From Streptomyces geranii (GTDB lineage Bacteria; Actinomycetota; Actinomycetes; Streptomycetales; Streptomycetaceae): a DNA stretch of 64,000 nucleotides. Below, in pieces: positions 33,404 to 41,804 of the stretch. The stretch lies in assembly GCF_002954775.1 (NCBI RefSeq), contig NZ_PJME01000041.1, positions 1 to 64,000 on the forward strand. Direction: 5' to 3'. Both the position numbers and the translations under genes were made by a program. How positions within the stretch are numbered: position 1 is the stretch's first letter; every line of letters starts with the position of its first letter. Below the pieces are notes generated by a model. The model was not told the origin of the DNA. It worked only from the letters and a program-made list of their open reading frames with translations, and ran no database searches.

Positions 33404-33715
33404 ATGTACGCCCACTCCGACCGGCTCCCCACCGGGACACCACTGCCCAATGGTGTCAGTACTCCCCTGCCGTGGGGACTGCGGCGCATGATCCCGTACC
33501 CGGCCATGGCCCCGTCGTACGCCCGCGTCGAACTGGACCCCGTCACCCAGACCGGCCGGTACTTCGACACGGCCGGGCAGCCGATGATGATGCCCGGCCA
33601 CGGCACGAGCACCGGCACCAACCCCGCCACCAACACCGGTAACCCCTCCGACGGTTCAGGTGGTGGCGGAAACGGCGGCGGTGACCAGGACACGGGGAAC
33701 GACAGCGACCAGTGA
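33404..33715 (+). CDS. ATP-grasp-modified RiPP precursor (graspetide/imiditide type)
   Basis: A 103-aa precursor peptide with GGAGG 5 bases before its ATG. The conserved leader shows PLPWGLRRMIPYP (residues 21-33) and ARVELDPVTQTGRYFDTAGQP (40-60), typical of the putative ATP-grasp-modified RiPP family. The C-terminal core combines Thr/Ser donors (HGTSTGTNPATNTGN, 66-80) with acidic acceptors after a glycine run (Asp83, Asp94, Asp96, Asp100, Asp102 in the tail GDQDTGNDSDQ), as needed for side-chain ester links. Its stop overlaps the maturase start. The final structure and activity are unknown. Confidence 0.85.
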   Translation: MYAHSDRLPTGTPLPNGVSTPLPWGLRRMIPYPAMAPSYARVELDPVTQTGRYFDTAGQPMMMPGHGTSTGTNPATNTGNPSDGSGGGGNGGGDQDTGNDSDQ

Positions 33716-34665
33716 CACACAAGGGTCCGGTTCTGGTCGTCACCAACATGGACGACCCCACGACCGACCTGGTGATCGAGGAACTGCACGGCCGGGGCGT
33801 CCCGGTCGTGCGGTTCGACTCCGGGGACTTCCCCGCCACCCTGTCGTTCGCGGCCACCATCACCGGCGAGGGCGTCGAAGGCACGCTGACCACGCCCACC
33901 CGCACAGCGGACCTGTCCCGCGTTCGCTCCCTCTACTACCGCCGCCCCTCCGGATTCACGTTCCCCCACCTGGACGAACAGACGGCCCGTTTCGCCGTCA
34001 CGCAGGCCCGCTACGGCCTCGGCGTAGTCCTGGCGTCCCTGCCCGGATGCCTGTACGTGAACCACCCCCACCGCATCGGCGACGCCGAGTTCAAACCGGC
34101 CGGGCTCGACGTCGCCGTACGCGCCGGGTTCCGGGTCCCGCCCACCCTCATCACCTCCGACCCCGACGCGGCTCGCTCGTTCATCAAGGCCTGCGGACCC
34201 GTCGTCCACAAGCCGCTGTCGACTCCGCTGTACCGCAACGACGAAGGGGTCTCCTGCACGGTCGAGGTGCTGGAGGCCGCCGCCGAGGAAATCGACGATG
34301 CCGTGGCCGGTACCGCTCACCTCTTCCAGTCCCGCGTGGAGAAATCCGCGGACGTCCGGGTCACGGTCATGGGCGACCAGGTGTTCGCGGTCCGTATCGA
34401 CTCCGGTCTCCTCGACTGGCGCACCGACTACAGCAGGCTCACCTACACCGTGGTCCAGCCGCCGCCCGGCACAACCGAGGCCCTTCACACCTACCTCGCC
34501 CACTTCGGGCTCGTGTTCGGCGCTTTCGACTTCGCAGTGGGCCGCGACGGGACATGGTGGTTCCTGGAATGCAACAGCTCCGGACAGTGGGCGTGGCTGG
34601 AGCCGGAGACCGGGTTGCCCATGACGGCGACGATGGCGGATCTCCTCGAAAGGAAGACGACGTGA
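33712..34665 (+). CDS. ATP-grasp ribosomal peptide maturase
   Basis: A 317-aa ATP-grasp ligase expected to activate Asp/Glu side chains of the precursor with ATP and form ester or amide links to Thr/Ser/Lys. The N-terminal recognition domain (VLVVTNMDDPTTDLVIEEL; LYYRRPSGFTFP) is followed by the ATP-grasp core (VVHKPLSTPLY; EKSADVRVTVMGDQVFAVRI; GAFDFAVGRDGTWWFLECNSSGQWAWLE, with the Mg-binding Glu/Asn pair). GTG start overlaps the precursor stop; its own stop overlaps the methyltransferase start (GTGA). All three genes are translationally coupled, a strong sign of one pathway. Confidence 0.92.
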   Translation: MTHKGPVLVVTNMDDPTTDLVIEELHGRGVPVVRFDSGDFPATLSFAATITGEGVEGTLTTPTRTADLSRVRSLYYRRPSGFTFPHLDEQTARFAVTQARYGLGVVLASLPGCLYVNHPHRIGDAEFKPAGLDVAVRAGFRVPPTLITSDPDAARSFIKACGPVVHKPLSTPLYRNDEGVSCTVEVLEAAAEEIDDAVAGTAHLFQSRVEKSADVRVTVMGDQVFAVRIDSGLLDWRTDYSRLTYTVVQPPPGTTEALHTYLAHFGLVFGAFDFAVGRDGTWWFLECNSSGQWAWLEPETGLPMTATMADLLERKTT

Positions 34666-35789
34666 CCGACGACCAGGAGCTGAGGCATCGGCTGGCCCGG
34701 CAGCTCTCCCAGAGCCTCCACCTGCGTACCGGCCCATGGCTGGCGGCCGTCGAAGCCGTGCCCCGGCACGAGTTCCTGCGCGGCGGGTTCTTCGACCGGG
34801 TGGCGGGACCGGGCCCGACCGCGTGGCGGCCGGTCATGCCCGACTCCCCGCAGTGGCTGAGCCGTTGCTACGAAGACGAGTCCCTCGTGACCCAGATCGC
34901 CGGGACCATCGTGCCCACAGACATCCGGGGCGAGATCCTGCGGGCGCCCACGTCGTCCTCCACCATGCCCGGCCTGGTCGTGCGGATGTGGGAAGACCTC
35001 CAGGTCGACGACGCCCACCAGGTCCTCGAAATCGGCACGGGGACCGGCTACTCCACCGCCCTCGCCTGTCACCGTCTCGGGGACGACCGGGTGACCTCCG
35101 TCGAGGTCGACGAAGGAGTCTCGGGCCGGGCGCGCGCCGCCCTCGGCCGGCTCGGCCACCGTCCGAACCTGGTCGTGGGTGACGGGCTTCTCGGCCACAA
35201 GGACGGCGGCCCCTACGACCGGGTCATCGCCACGTGCGGGATCACCACCGTCCCCGCCGAGTGGCTCGCCCAGACCCGTCCCGGCGGCATCATCCTCGCC
35301 ACGGTGAGCGGCTGGCTCTACTCCTCGGAACTCGCCCGGTTGATCGTGCACGACGACGGCACCGCCACAGGTCACTTCCTCAGCGGGCAGATCTCGTTCA
35401 TGCTTGCCCGACCACAGAGCCCGCCGCCCCTCGGGACCCTGCCCGACCTGGACACGGGCAGCCAACGCCCCGCACGCCTTGGCGCTGACATCCTGGACGA
35501 CTGGAACACCCGCTTCGTCGCCCAGCTCGCCGCACCCCGCGCCCAGCGCGTCACCCTTGACCGTGACGGCCGGGAGGAACATGTCCTGATCGACGTCGAG
35601 GCCGAAGCGTGGGCCGTCCTCCACCAGGACCGCGACGGCTGGGTGGTGCGTCAGGGCGGCCCCACCCTGCTGTGGGACGCCATCGAGGAGCACGTCACCC
35701 GTTGGCGCCGGGACGGATCCCCGTCGTTGGATCGCTTCGGCATCACCGTCACCCCCGAGGGGCAGACGGTCACCTGGCCCGGCACCTGA
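34662..35789 (+). CDS. PIMT-like O-methyltransferase of the RiPP cluster
   Basis: A 375-aa S-adenosylmethionine-dependent methyltransferase related to protein-L-isoaspartate O-methyltransferase. It shows PRHEFLRGGFF at the N-terminus, motif I VLEIGTGTGYSTALACHRLG, post-motif RVTSVEVD, and ATCGITTVPAEWLAQTRPGG. It is longer than housekeeping PIMT (about 220 aa); the extra C-terminal 150 residues are typical of graspetide-associated enzymes. In characterised imiditide pathways such an enzyme methylates one Asp, which then cyclises to an aspartimide. GTG 34662 overlaps the maturase stop, with AAGGAAG upstream. Probably the last enzyme of the cluster. Confidence 0.9.
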   Translation: MTDDQELRHRLARQLSQSLHLRTGPWLAAVEAVPRHEFLRGGFFDRVAGPGPTAWRPVMPDSPQWLSRCYEDESLVTQIAGTIVPTDIRGEILRAPTSSSTMPGLVVRMWEDLQVDDAHQVLEIGTGTGYSTALACHRLGDDRVTSVEVDEGVSGRARAALGRLGHRPNLVVGDGLLGHKDGGPYDRVIATCGITTVPAEWLAQTRPGGIILATVSGWLYSSELARLIVHDDGTATGHFLSGQISFMLARPQSPPPLGTLPDLDTGSQRPARLGADILDDWNTRFVAQLAAPRAQRVTLDRDGREEHVLIDVEAEAWAVLHQDRDGWVVRQGGPTLLWDAIEEHVTRWRRDGSPSLDRFGITVTPEGQTVTWPGT

Positions 35790-35853
35790 CCCACTCCACC
35801 GAGGCCCCTGCCTGCCTCGCACACTGCTGGTGAATCCCGGCGTCCGTGACTAC

Positions 35854-35890
35854 GCGGCCCGCACCACCCCGTCGGGGCTGTGCGGGCCGC
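35854..35890. terminator. Terminator between convergent genes
   Basis: GCGGCCCGCAC pairs perfectly with GTGCGGGCCGC, and the loop contains an inner ACCCC/GGGGCT stem. It lies between the RiPP methyltransferase and the hydrolase genes and can serve both. Confidence 0.75.
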
Positions 35891-35954
35891 GGTCGTGTTG
35901 CGGTGTGGGGGCGGGCGGGCCCTGCTGCTTCGTGTCCGTCCGCCCCCGTGCGGG

Positions 35955-37442
35955 TCAGGCGCCGATGTCGGAGTCCCGGGCCGCTCGGATCAGTTCGATC
36001 GCGTCTGCCGGGCGGATGAAGCCCGCGGCTGTGGACCGGGCCGTGCTGGTTGTCCACCTTGTGACGAACTCGGTGTGGGTGGGGTACAGAGCGGCCAGTT
36101 TCTCCGCGCTGAACGGGGTGGTCGTGCCGAAGAGGAAGCAGGCCGCTCCTCCGGACTGGCCCAGGCCGGAGAGGGTGGCCAGCGGGGTGTCCACCTGTGG
36201 GGTGCGGATGCCGCCCTCCACGTTGCCGTGGGTGTCCAGGACGAAGGCGGGGGTCGGGCCCGACGTGTCCACCTGGAGGCGGGGTGCTCGGGCAGGGGGG
36301 ATGCCCGTGGTCGCCCAGCGGTTCAGGGCGTACTGGGCGGTGTCCAGGACGTAGTGCGCCGGACCGGCGTTGACCGGGGAGGCGCAGCCGGTTCGGGTCG
36401 GGGGAGTGAGCAGGGCGTTCAGGTTCTGGAGACCTGCGGCGCCGCTGCCGTCGTCGCGGGGGCCGATGGAGAGGTAGGCGTCGGCGTGCGAGGTGCCGGC
36501 CACCTCCCAGAGCCGCAGGCGGGGGGTGTCGTCCTGGCGGGCGGCCAGGGAGCCGAGCGCCAGTACGTCGGTCTCGGCCTGGACGACGAGTACCGGTGCG
36601 TCGAGGTCGGTGCGGAGGGGGACCACGGAGGGGGTCGGGACGTTCGGCTGGGGTGCCTGGGACAGGGGGGCGCCGGTGCCGCTGCGGCTGTGGACCAGGA
36701 AGCCGTCGTAGACGGAGACCAGGGGGTGGACGGCGTTGATGTACGTGGTGAGGCGGAACGCGGACTGCGACTCGCCGTTGGCCAGCACGGTGCGCGGGCG
36801 CAGCCCGTCGAGGACGGTGGCTGCGGAGTCCCGTACGGCCTGGCCGGCCTGTGAGTAGATGTCGTAGGAGTAACTGTCACCCGGGTGGGACATGGCCGTG
36901 TAGCGGACCGGGTCGGCGGCCTTGGTGGCGTTCGCCCCTGCGGCCTGCGCGGAGACGCCGACCCAGGCGAAGCCCTCCCGGATCAGTTCGTTGTGGGTGT
37001 AGATCCACTCCGGGGCCGCGTCCACCCCGGCGGTGACGTTCAGCCACTCCACCACGACGGTGCCGTTGAACCGGGCGGGGTCGGCGGGGCGGTTCACGAC
37101 CACGCGGGTGGTGTACGGGGCCGTGCTCGCGGGGGCGACCTGCCAGCGGCCGTCGGGTGTGAGGGGGGCCTCGGGTGCGTAGGCGGCGGCGGTGCCCGAG
37201 ACGAGGTACTCGGACTGGGTGTAGCCGACGGTGCCCAGGTCGAACGCCGTCGTTCCGTAGAGGACGGGGCTGCCGTTGCCGCCAGTCACCGGGCCGGTGA
37301 CGGTGGGCGCGGCTGCCGTGGTTGCGGTGGAGGGCGGCTGCGCGGTGGCTGTGGGGGTGGCTGCGAGCAGGAAGAGGGGGGTCGACGCCGCCAGTGCGAG
37401 GCACCTGCGGACGGCTTTCACCCACCTTAACTTCATGTGCAT
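35955..37442 (-). CDS. Secreted alpha/beta-hydrolase domain protein
   Basis: A 495-aa exported protein. The signal peptide is AVRRCLALAASTPLFLLAATPTATA. It matches the large alpha/beta-hydrolase family of secreted actinobacterial proteins (PF20091-like): nucleophile elbow NGESQSA with the Ser near residue 225, FNGTVVVEWLNVTAG, and a late His in EVAGTSHADAY (near 320). An esterase-type function is inferred; the substrate is unknown. ATG 37442 follows AGGAG; ATG 37436 is an alternative. It is transcribed alone, convergent with the RiPP cluster. Confidence 0.83.
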   Translation of the reverse strand: MHMKLRWVKAVRRCLALAASTPLFLLAATPTATAQPPSTATTAAAPTVTGPVTGGNGSPVLYGTTAFDLGTVGYTQSEYLVSGTAAAYAPEAPLTPDGRWQVAPASTAPYTTRVVVNRPADPARFNGTVVVEWLNVTAGVDAAPEWIYTHNELIREGFAWVGVSAQAAGANATKAADPVRYTAMSHPGDSYSYDIYSQAGQAVRDSAATVLDGLRPRTVLANGESQSAFRLTTYINAVHPLVSVYDGFLVHSRSGTGAPLSQAPQPNVPTPSVVPLRTDLDAPVLVVQAETDVLALGSLAARQDDTPRLRLWEVAGTSHADAYLSIGPRDDGSGAAGLQNLNALLTPPTRTGCASPVNAGPAHYVLDTAQYALNRWATTGIPPARAPRLQVDTSGPTPAFVLDTHGNVEGGIRTPQVDTPLATLSGLGQSGGAACFLFGTTTPFSAEKLAALYPTHTEFVTRWTTSTARSTAAGFIRPADAIELIRAARDSDIGA

Positions 37443-37570
37443 GACATCTCCTGGGAGGAGTCCGGGAGCGGGGTTCCCGGACTGGGTGCCCAGACGGTAA
37501 CGTTATTGGGCATCCCTGTAAATGACGTTCTCGTTTTTCGGTATCGGTATGTTGCGTACGGTCGGCGGAC

Positions 37571-38569
37571 CTACAGGAACGCCAGCCGGACGACCCCGTA
37601 CCCCGCCGCCGCCACCCCCGCCGCCGCCGGCATCGTGATGAACCAGCCCAGGACGATGTTCTTGGCGACCCCCCACCGCACGGCCTTCACCCGCTTCGTC
37701 GCGCCCACGCCCATGATCGCCGAGGTGATCACATGGGTCGTGGAGACCGGGGTCTTGAAGAGGTACGCCGTGATGAACATGATCGACGCGCCCGTCGTCT
37801 CCGCCGCGAAGCCCTGGGGCGGGTCCAGCTCGATGATCTTGCGGCCCATGGTGCGCATGATGCGCCAGCCGCCCGCGTACGTGCCCAGGGACAGGGTCAC
37901 CGCGCAGGCGATCTTGACCCAGACCGGGATCGGGTCGCCGTAGTCCTCCACGTCCGCGATGACCAGGGCCATCACCACGATGCCCATCGTCTTCTGGGCG
38001 TCCTGGAGGCCGTGGCCGAGGGCCATGCCCGCCGCCGACACCGTCTGCGCGATGCGGAAGCCGCGCTTCGCCTTGCTCGGGTTCGCCCGGCGGAAGATCC
38101 ACATGATCGCCGTCATCACCAGGTAGCCCGCCAGCAGGCCCACCAGCGGGGAGACGAACATCGGGATGACGACCTTGTCCAGGACGCCGGACCAGTAGAC
38201 CTTCGTACCGCCCGCCAGGGCCGCGCCCACCATGCCGCCGAACAGCGCGTGCGAGGAGGAGGACGGGAGGCCGAAGTACCAGGTGACCAGGTTCCAGGTG
38301 ATCGCGCCGACCAGCGCCGCGAACAGGATCGCCATGCCCGAGGAGCCCTTGGGCGTCTCGATCAGGCCCTCGCTCACCGTCTTCGCGACGCCGTTGCCCA
38401 GGAACGCGCCCAGCAGGTTCATCGCGGCGGCCATCGCCAGGGCCGCCCGGGGGGTCAGGGCGCGGGTGGAAACGGATGTGGCGATGGCGTTCGCCGAGTC
38501 GTGAAAGCCGTTCGTGTACGTGAATCCGAGCGCGACCCCGATGGTCACGATCAGTGCGAAGGTGTCCAT
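37571..38569 (-). CDS. pit: Low-affinity inorganic phosphate transporter (Pit family)
   Basis: A 332-aa polytopic membrane protein with both internally repeated PHO4 signatures. The first contains GFTYTNGFHDSANAIATSVSTRAL, the second GHGLQDAQKTMGIV and FKTPVSTTHVITSAIMG. GLPSSSSHALFGG is also conserved. It imports metal-phosphate driven by the proton gradient. ATG 38569 is used; the longer frame reads Arg-rich antisense. The DUF47 gene ends 7 bases upstream, forming the usual pair in which the DUF47 protein controls the transporter. Confidence 0.95.
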   Translation of the reverse strand: MDTFALIVTIGVALGFTYTNGFHDSANAIATSVSTRALTPRAALAMAAAMNLLGAFLGNGVAKTVSEGLIETPKGSSGMAILFAALVGAITWNLVTWYFGLPSSSSHALFGGMVGAALAGGTKVYWSGVLDKVVIPMFVSPLVGLLAGYLVMTAIMWIFRRANPSKAKRGFRIAQTVSAAGMALGHGLQDAQKTMGIVVMALVIADVEDYGDPIPVWVKIACAVTLSLGTYAGGWRIMRTMGRKIIELDPPQGFAAETTGASIMFITAYLFKTPVSTTHVITSAIMGVGATKRVKAVRWGVAKNIVLGWFITMPAAAGVAAAGYGVVRLAFL

Positions 38570-38576
38570 GTAGAGG

Positions 38577-39197
38577 TCAGGACTCCTTGACCGCGATGGT
38601 CTCCACCGTGTTCGCCACGTGCTCGAAGGCGTCCGCCGCCTCCTCAAGCACATCCACGATCTGCTTGAGCTTCAGCACCTCGATCGCGTCGTACTTGCCG
38701 TTGAACAGGTGTGCAAGAAGCTTTCTGTGGATCTGGTCCGCCTGGTTCTCCAGCCGGTTCACCTCGATCCAGTACTCCGTGAGGTTGTCCATCGTGCGGA
38801 GGTTCGGCATGGCCTCCGCCGTCAGCTCCGCCGCCCGCGCCAGCACCTCGATCTGCTGCTCGACGCCCTTGGGCAGCTCCTCCACGTTGTAGAGGACGAC
38901 CAGGTCGACGGCCTCCTCCATGAAGTCCATGATGTCGTCCAGGGACGATGCGAGCGCGTAGATGTCCTCGCGGTCGAAGGGCGTGATGAACGAGGAGTTC
39001 AGCTGGTGGAAGATCGCGTGTGTGGCGTCGTCACCGGCGTGTTCGGCGGCCCGCATACGCTCTGCGATCTCGGCCCGGCCGGAGGCGTCCGCCCCGAGCA
39101 GTTCCATGAGGAGCCGCGAGCCCGTGACGATGTTGTCCGCGGAGGCGGCGAACATGTCGTAGAAGCTCGTCTCCCTGGGGGTCAGACGAAATCGCAC
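38577..39197 (-). CDS. DUF47 (PhoU-like) Pit accessory protein
   Basis: A 206-aa all-helical cytoplasmic protein of the DUF47/Pit accessory family. The characteristic acidic metal-binding patterns are seen as RAAEHAGDDATHAIFHQL, SLDDIMDFMEEAVDLVVLY and RLENQADQIHRKLLAHLF. It is thought to regulate the Pit transporter it precedes by 7 bases. No DNA-binding part. A possible PHO box lies about 60-80 bases upstream of its ATG. Confidence 0.93.
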   Translation of the reverse strand: MRFRLTPRETSFYDMFAASADNIVTGSRLLMELLGADASGRAEIAERMRAAEHAGDDATHAIFHQLNSSFITPFDREDIYALASSLDDIMDFMEEAVDLVVLYNVEELPKGVEQQIEVLARAAELTAEAMPNLRTMDNLTEYWIEVNRLENQADQIHRKLLAHLFNGKYDAIEVLKLKQIVDVLEEAADAFEHVANTVETIAVKES

Positions 39198-39258
39198 TTG
39201 GGGTCCTCGGAGTCCTTCGGGTTCGGTCAGGCTGATGCTAGGCGCAACATCCGGCCAC

Positions 39259-39280
39259 GGCTAACGGGTCGACAACGGGT
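39259..39280 (-). promoter_or_regulatory. Possible PHO box for the DUF47-pit operon
   Basis: On the minus strand GTTGTCG and GTTAGCC occur 11 bases apart (within ACCCGTTGTCGACCCGTTAGCC). This fits the spacing of a PhoP direct repeat, but the match to GTTCACC is imperfect. Confidence 0.4.
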
Positions 39281-39383
39281 CGTCCCCCAGTGTCGCCCAT
39301 CGGACCGCGGGGACTGCACAGTGGTCTATACCCAGCTGTGCACCCCTTCGTACACCTGGCCCTGTACCCAGCAAAGTTGGTTA

Positions 39384-39408
39384 CCATATACCCGGCAGGG
39401 GTATATGG
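39384..39408. promoter_or_regulatory. CsoR-type operator
   Basis: A perfect 10-bp inverted repeat, CCATATACCC / GGGTATATGG, with a 5-base GC-rich spacer. The TACCC...GGGTA core is the known CsoR binding pattern. It lies 43 bases upstream of the csoR start, so autoregulation by copper is expected. Confidence 0.85.
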
Positions 39409-39450
39409 GCGCTTTTGTGTCCCAGGTGTGTCCAACGGGAGGATCACGCG

Positions 39451-39747
39451 ATGACGACCGACGTCGTGCACGGGTACCACAAGCAGAAGGACGAGCACCT
39501 GAAGCGGCTGCGCCGGATCGAGGGGCAGATCCGCGGGCTCCAGCGGATGGTCGACGAGGACGTCTACTGCATCGACATACTCACCCAGGTCTCCGCGTCC
39601 ACCAAGGCCCTGCAGTCCTTCGCGCTCCAGCTCCTGGAGGAGCACCTGCGCCACTGCGTCGCGGACGCGGCCCTCAAGGGCGGTACGGAGATCGACGCGA
39701 AGGTGGAGGAGGCGACCAAGGCGATCGGGCGCCTGCTGCGCACCTGA
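39451..39747 (+). CDS. csoR: CsoR-family copper-sensing repressor
   Basis: A 98-aa all-helical repressor of the CsoR/RcnR family. LKRLRRIEGQIRGLQRMVDED begins the DNA-binding helix. The Cu(I) ligands match the Cys-x24-His-x3-Cys pattern exactly (Cys40, His65, Cys69), which argues for copper rather than nickel or persulfide sensing. ATG 39451 has GGGAGG upstream; an earlier in-frame start is less likely. It lies alone behind a perfect operator. No copper chaperone or P-type ATPase gene is adjacent, so its regulon must be elsewhere. Confidence 0.93.
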   Translation: MTTDVVHGYHKQKDEHLKRLRRIEGQIRGLQRMVDEDVYCIDILTQVSASTKALQSFALQLLEEHLRHCVADAALKGGTEIDAKVEEATKAIGRLLRT

Positions 39748-39786
39748 CCCACCCCGCGCTGCCGTCCCGTCCGGCTCCGGCGGTTT

Positions 39787-39975
39787 TCAGCCAGCCGACG
39801 TGACCTTGCGCCCCTCGCGTTCCTCCGCCACCTTCAGCACCCGGTCGATGCTCTCCAGGCTGAGCCGCTCACCGGCAGCCGCCGAGGCCGCGATGATCAG
39901 TTCTCCGCACAGCTCGATCTCGGCGAGGGCCACGTGGTCCTGAACTGCCGTACCGCCGACCGGAGCCACGTGCAT
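39787..39975 (-). CDS. Hypothetical 62-aa protein
   Basis: A small, acidic, mainly helical protein (ALAEIELCGELIIAASAAAGERLSLESIDRVLKVAEE). Third codon positions are GC-rich, as in real genes. The start is uncertain: ATG 39975 lies almost against AAGAGG, while GTG 39969 has better spacing (60 aa). No known function; it resembles short conserved streptomycete proteins that I cannot name. It is convergent with csoR, 39 bases apart. Confidence 0.65.
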   Translation of the reverse strand: MHVAPVGGTAVQDHVALAEIELCGELIIAASAAAGERLSLESIDRVLKVAEEREGRKVTSAG

Positions 39976-40180
39976 CACCTCTTCTCTGCTGTCCCGCTTC
40001 CTAGAGTAGGCAGCGGTCTACACAACGCGCATGGCACGGACGGGCTAGTCCTTGCGCTACGGCGGACGCAGCCGGGGCGGTCCGGGTTGCCCGCCCCGGC
40101 TCACCTTCCCCTATTTCCGGACGCCAGTCCCGCCGTTTCCCCAGTCCCGCAGTTTCCCCGGTCCGGCCGTCCCGCCGGTC

Positions 40181-41041
40181 TCACTCCTCGGCGATCCGGC
40201 CCGCGTAGATGTCCGCGGGCCTCGGCAGTCGTACGAGCACGGGGGCCCCGAAGTCGTAAAGCAGCGTCGTCGAGGCGACCGCGACGGTGCTCTTGTGCTG
40301 GCCGTTGACGAAGCTGAAGCGGTGCAGCAGCTTGCGGATACGGCCCTCGTCGTCGAGGTACGCCTCGAACGGGACCTCGGCCGTGGCGAACCCTTTCGCC
40401 GCCGCTCCCAGCGGGCCCCTGTTGCCCGGCGAGGCGTTCTTCGAGGCCTCGGCGAGGTCGGCGGTGCCCCGGTAGTGTCGTACCTCGGTGCCGGCGACCC
40501 GGGTCCGGCCGACGTAGGTCGCCTCGCGCGTCCCGCGCAGGACCTCGGCGGCGGCGAAGGGGTCGGTGGCGCCGCCCGTCACCAGGTTGCCGTCGGACAG
40601 GGTCGCCGTGTCCACCCGTACCCATTTGTCGGCGGGCACGCCCGCGCCCCGGTTCTTCATGAACAGGGCGCCGGGGGCGAGGAGTTCGGTGATCGGGCGG
40701 TGCGGACTGGCTCCCGCCGGGTCCTGCGGGAGCATCACCGTCAGGCGGCCGAGCTGCTTGCCGTAGTCGTAGACGCCCTCGCCCCGGATGGTGACCCGGG
40801 TGCCGCCGGTGGCCATCTCCATGGAGGTGGTGGTCCGGGAGGTGCCCGCGTCGACCAGGGTTCCGGCGGCGCGGTGCAGGACCCGTACCGCGTCGGTCCT
40901 CGGGCGGGCGTCCGCGGTGGCCGGGTCCCCGAGGGCCGCCTCGCCGCCGCCCGTGCAGCCGGTGGCGCAGATCAGGAGGCCTGTCGTCACGGCGGCCCTG
41001 CCGACCGCCCCGCCCGCTCGCCAGTGCCGCCGCCGGTCCAT
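40181..41041 (-). CDS. Putative lipoprotein (LppX/LprG-like fold possible)
   Basis: A 286-aa exported protein. The signal peptide (RAAVTTGLLICATGC) gives a lipobox with Cys29. The mature part is beta-rich (TRTTTSMEMATGGTRVTIRGEGVYDYGKQ; LLAPGALFMKNRG; DKWVRVDTATL; YRGTADLAEA), a pattern seen in LppX/LprG-like lipid-binding lipoproteins of actinobacteria. No catalytic motif. It is probably anchored to the outer face of the membrane. Role unknown. Confidence 0.8.
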   Translation of the reverse strand: MDRRRHWRAGGAVGRAAVTTGLLICATGCTGGGEAALGDPATADARPRTDAVRVLHRAAGTLVDAGTSRTTTSMEMATGGTRVTIRGEGVYDYGKQLGRLTVMLPQDPAGASPHRPITELLAPGALFMKNRGAGVPADKWVRVDTATLSDGNLVTGGATDPFAAAEVLRGTREATYVGRTRVAGTEVRHYRGTADLAEASKNASPGNRGPLGAAAKGFATAEVPFEAYLDDEGRIRKLLHRFSFVNGQHKSTVAVASTTLLYDFGAPVLVRLPRPADIYAGRIAEE

Positions 41042-41162
41042 CGCCGCCCACCCCCATGCCGGGCCGCCGGTGCACGGCCCCTGTCGTTCCGCTTAACGAG
41101 GGGTGGGGGAGGTTGTCACGCGTATACCGGTCCTTTGCCTGGGGGTGGGTACCGTTGTTCGT

Positions 41163-41342
41163 GTGGCGCAGCAGGAACGAAGCGAACCCTCCCGGTTTCC
41201 CGAAGAACACTCCGTTTCCATGGTGGAGCACGGCCCTTTTTGCTTCGCCAGATGCGTCTGCGGCTGGCGCGGGCCGGCCCGGCGGGCCCGCAGCATGGCC
41301 CGTACGGACGGCAAGGGGCACCACCAGGCGGACCGGCCCTAG
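41163..41342 (+). CDS. Possible small Cys-containing protein
   Basis: A 59-aa frame from GTG 41163 (40 aa from ATG 41220) on the plus strand, opposite to its neighbours. The C-terminal half, EHGPFCFARCVCGWRGPARRARSMARTDGKGHHQ, has a CxC pair and a basic tail that looks protein-like. There is no strong ribosome site. It occupies the 331-base gap between the lipoprotein and Nudix genes, which otherwise shows nothing supported. Confidence 0.4.
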   Translation: MAQQERSEPSRFPEEHSVSMVEHGPFCFARCVCGWRGPARRARSMARTDGKGHHQADRP

Positions 41343-41343
41343 C

Positions 41344-41390
41344 TCTGGCCTGGCTCTGGCCTGGCTCTGGTTCTAGCTCTGGTTCTGGCG
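41344..41390. repeat. Short 11-base tandem repeat
   Basis: About four degenerate copies of CTCTGGCCTGG / CTCTGGTTCTA in a row, running into the 3' end of the Nudix gene and encoding its Arg/Gln/Ser tail. Probably slippage-derived. Confidence 0.6.
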
Positions 41391-41804
41391 GCTTCGCAGG
41401 GTCAGGAGTTCGTCGATCAGGTCCCTGTCGCGGGGCTGGGTCAGGCGTTCGCGGGCCTCGGCCGGGGGGAGCCAGAGGATCAGGTCGACCTCGTCGTTCG
41501 GGGCGAAGGTGCCCGACACCGCCTCCGCCTCCCAGTAACTCACCTGCTTGGGGCGGCCGTTGACGTCGTAGTGGGTGGGGGTGAGGGGTGCGCCGGGGGC
41601 GGCCTCGTAGCCCGTCTCCTCCTCGACCTCGCGCAGCGCGGCGGCGAGGGTCTCCTCGTCGTGCTTCAGCCGGCCCTTGGGGTGCGACCAGTCGTCGTAC
41701 TTCGGGCGGTGGACCAGGCAGATCTCCAGGCCGCCGTCCACCGGAGAGCGGCGCCACAGGACGCAGCCCGCCGCGAATACGGGGTGTTCGTCGGCCGAGG
41801 TCAC
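41373..41804 (-). CDS. Nudix hydrolase (MutT-like)
   Basis: A 143-aa hydrolase of nucleoside-diphosphate-linked compounds. The complete Nudix box G-x5-E-x7-REV-x-EE-x-G runs from Gly44 to Gly65, with Mg-binding Glu62 and Glu63. VLWRRS...LEICLVHRPKYDDWSHPKGRL before it is typical of MutT and diadenosine-polyphosphate hydrolase types. GTG 41804 overlaps the stop of the CHAD gene (GTGA), so translation is coupled. Together with ppk and CHAD it suggests a polyphosphate or pyrophosphate-related substrate; this is inference. Confidence 0.92.
   Translation of the reverse strand: MTSADEHPVFAAGCVLWRRSPVDGGLEICLVHRPKYDDWSHPKGRLKHDEETLAAALREVEEETGYEAAPGAPLTPTHYDVNGRPKQVSYWEAEAVSGTFAPNDEVDLILWLPPAEARERLTQPRDRDLIDELLTLRSRQNQS

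Noticed and set aside
33660..35789. 709-codon frame joining the RiPP precursor and methyltransferase regions
   Set aside because: Only its 3' part is the methyltransferase; the 5' part is a shadow of the ATP-grasp gene, and GTG 34662 has the overlap and ribosome site.
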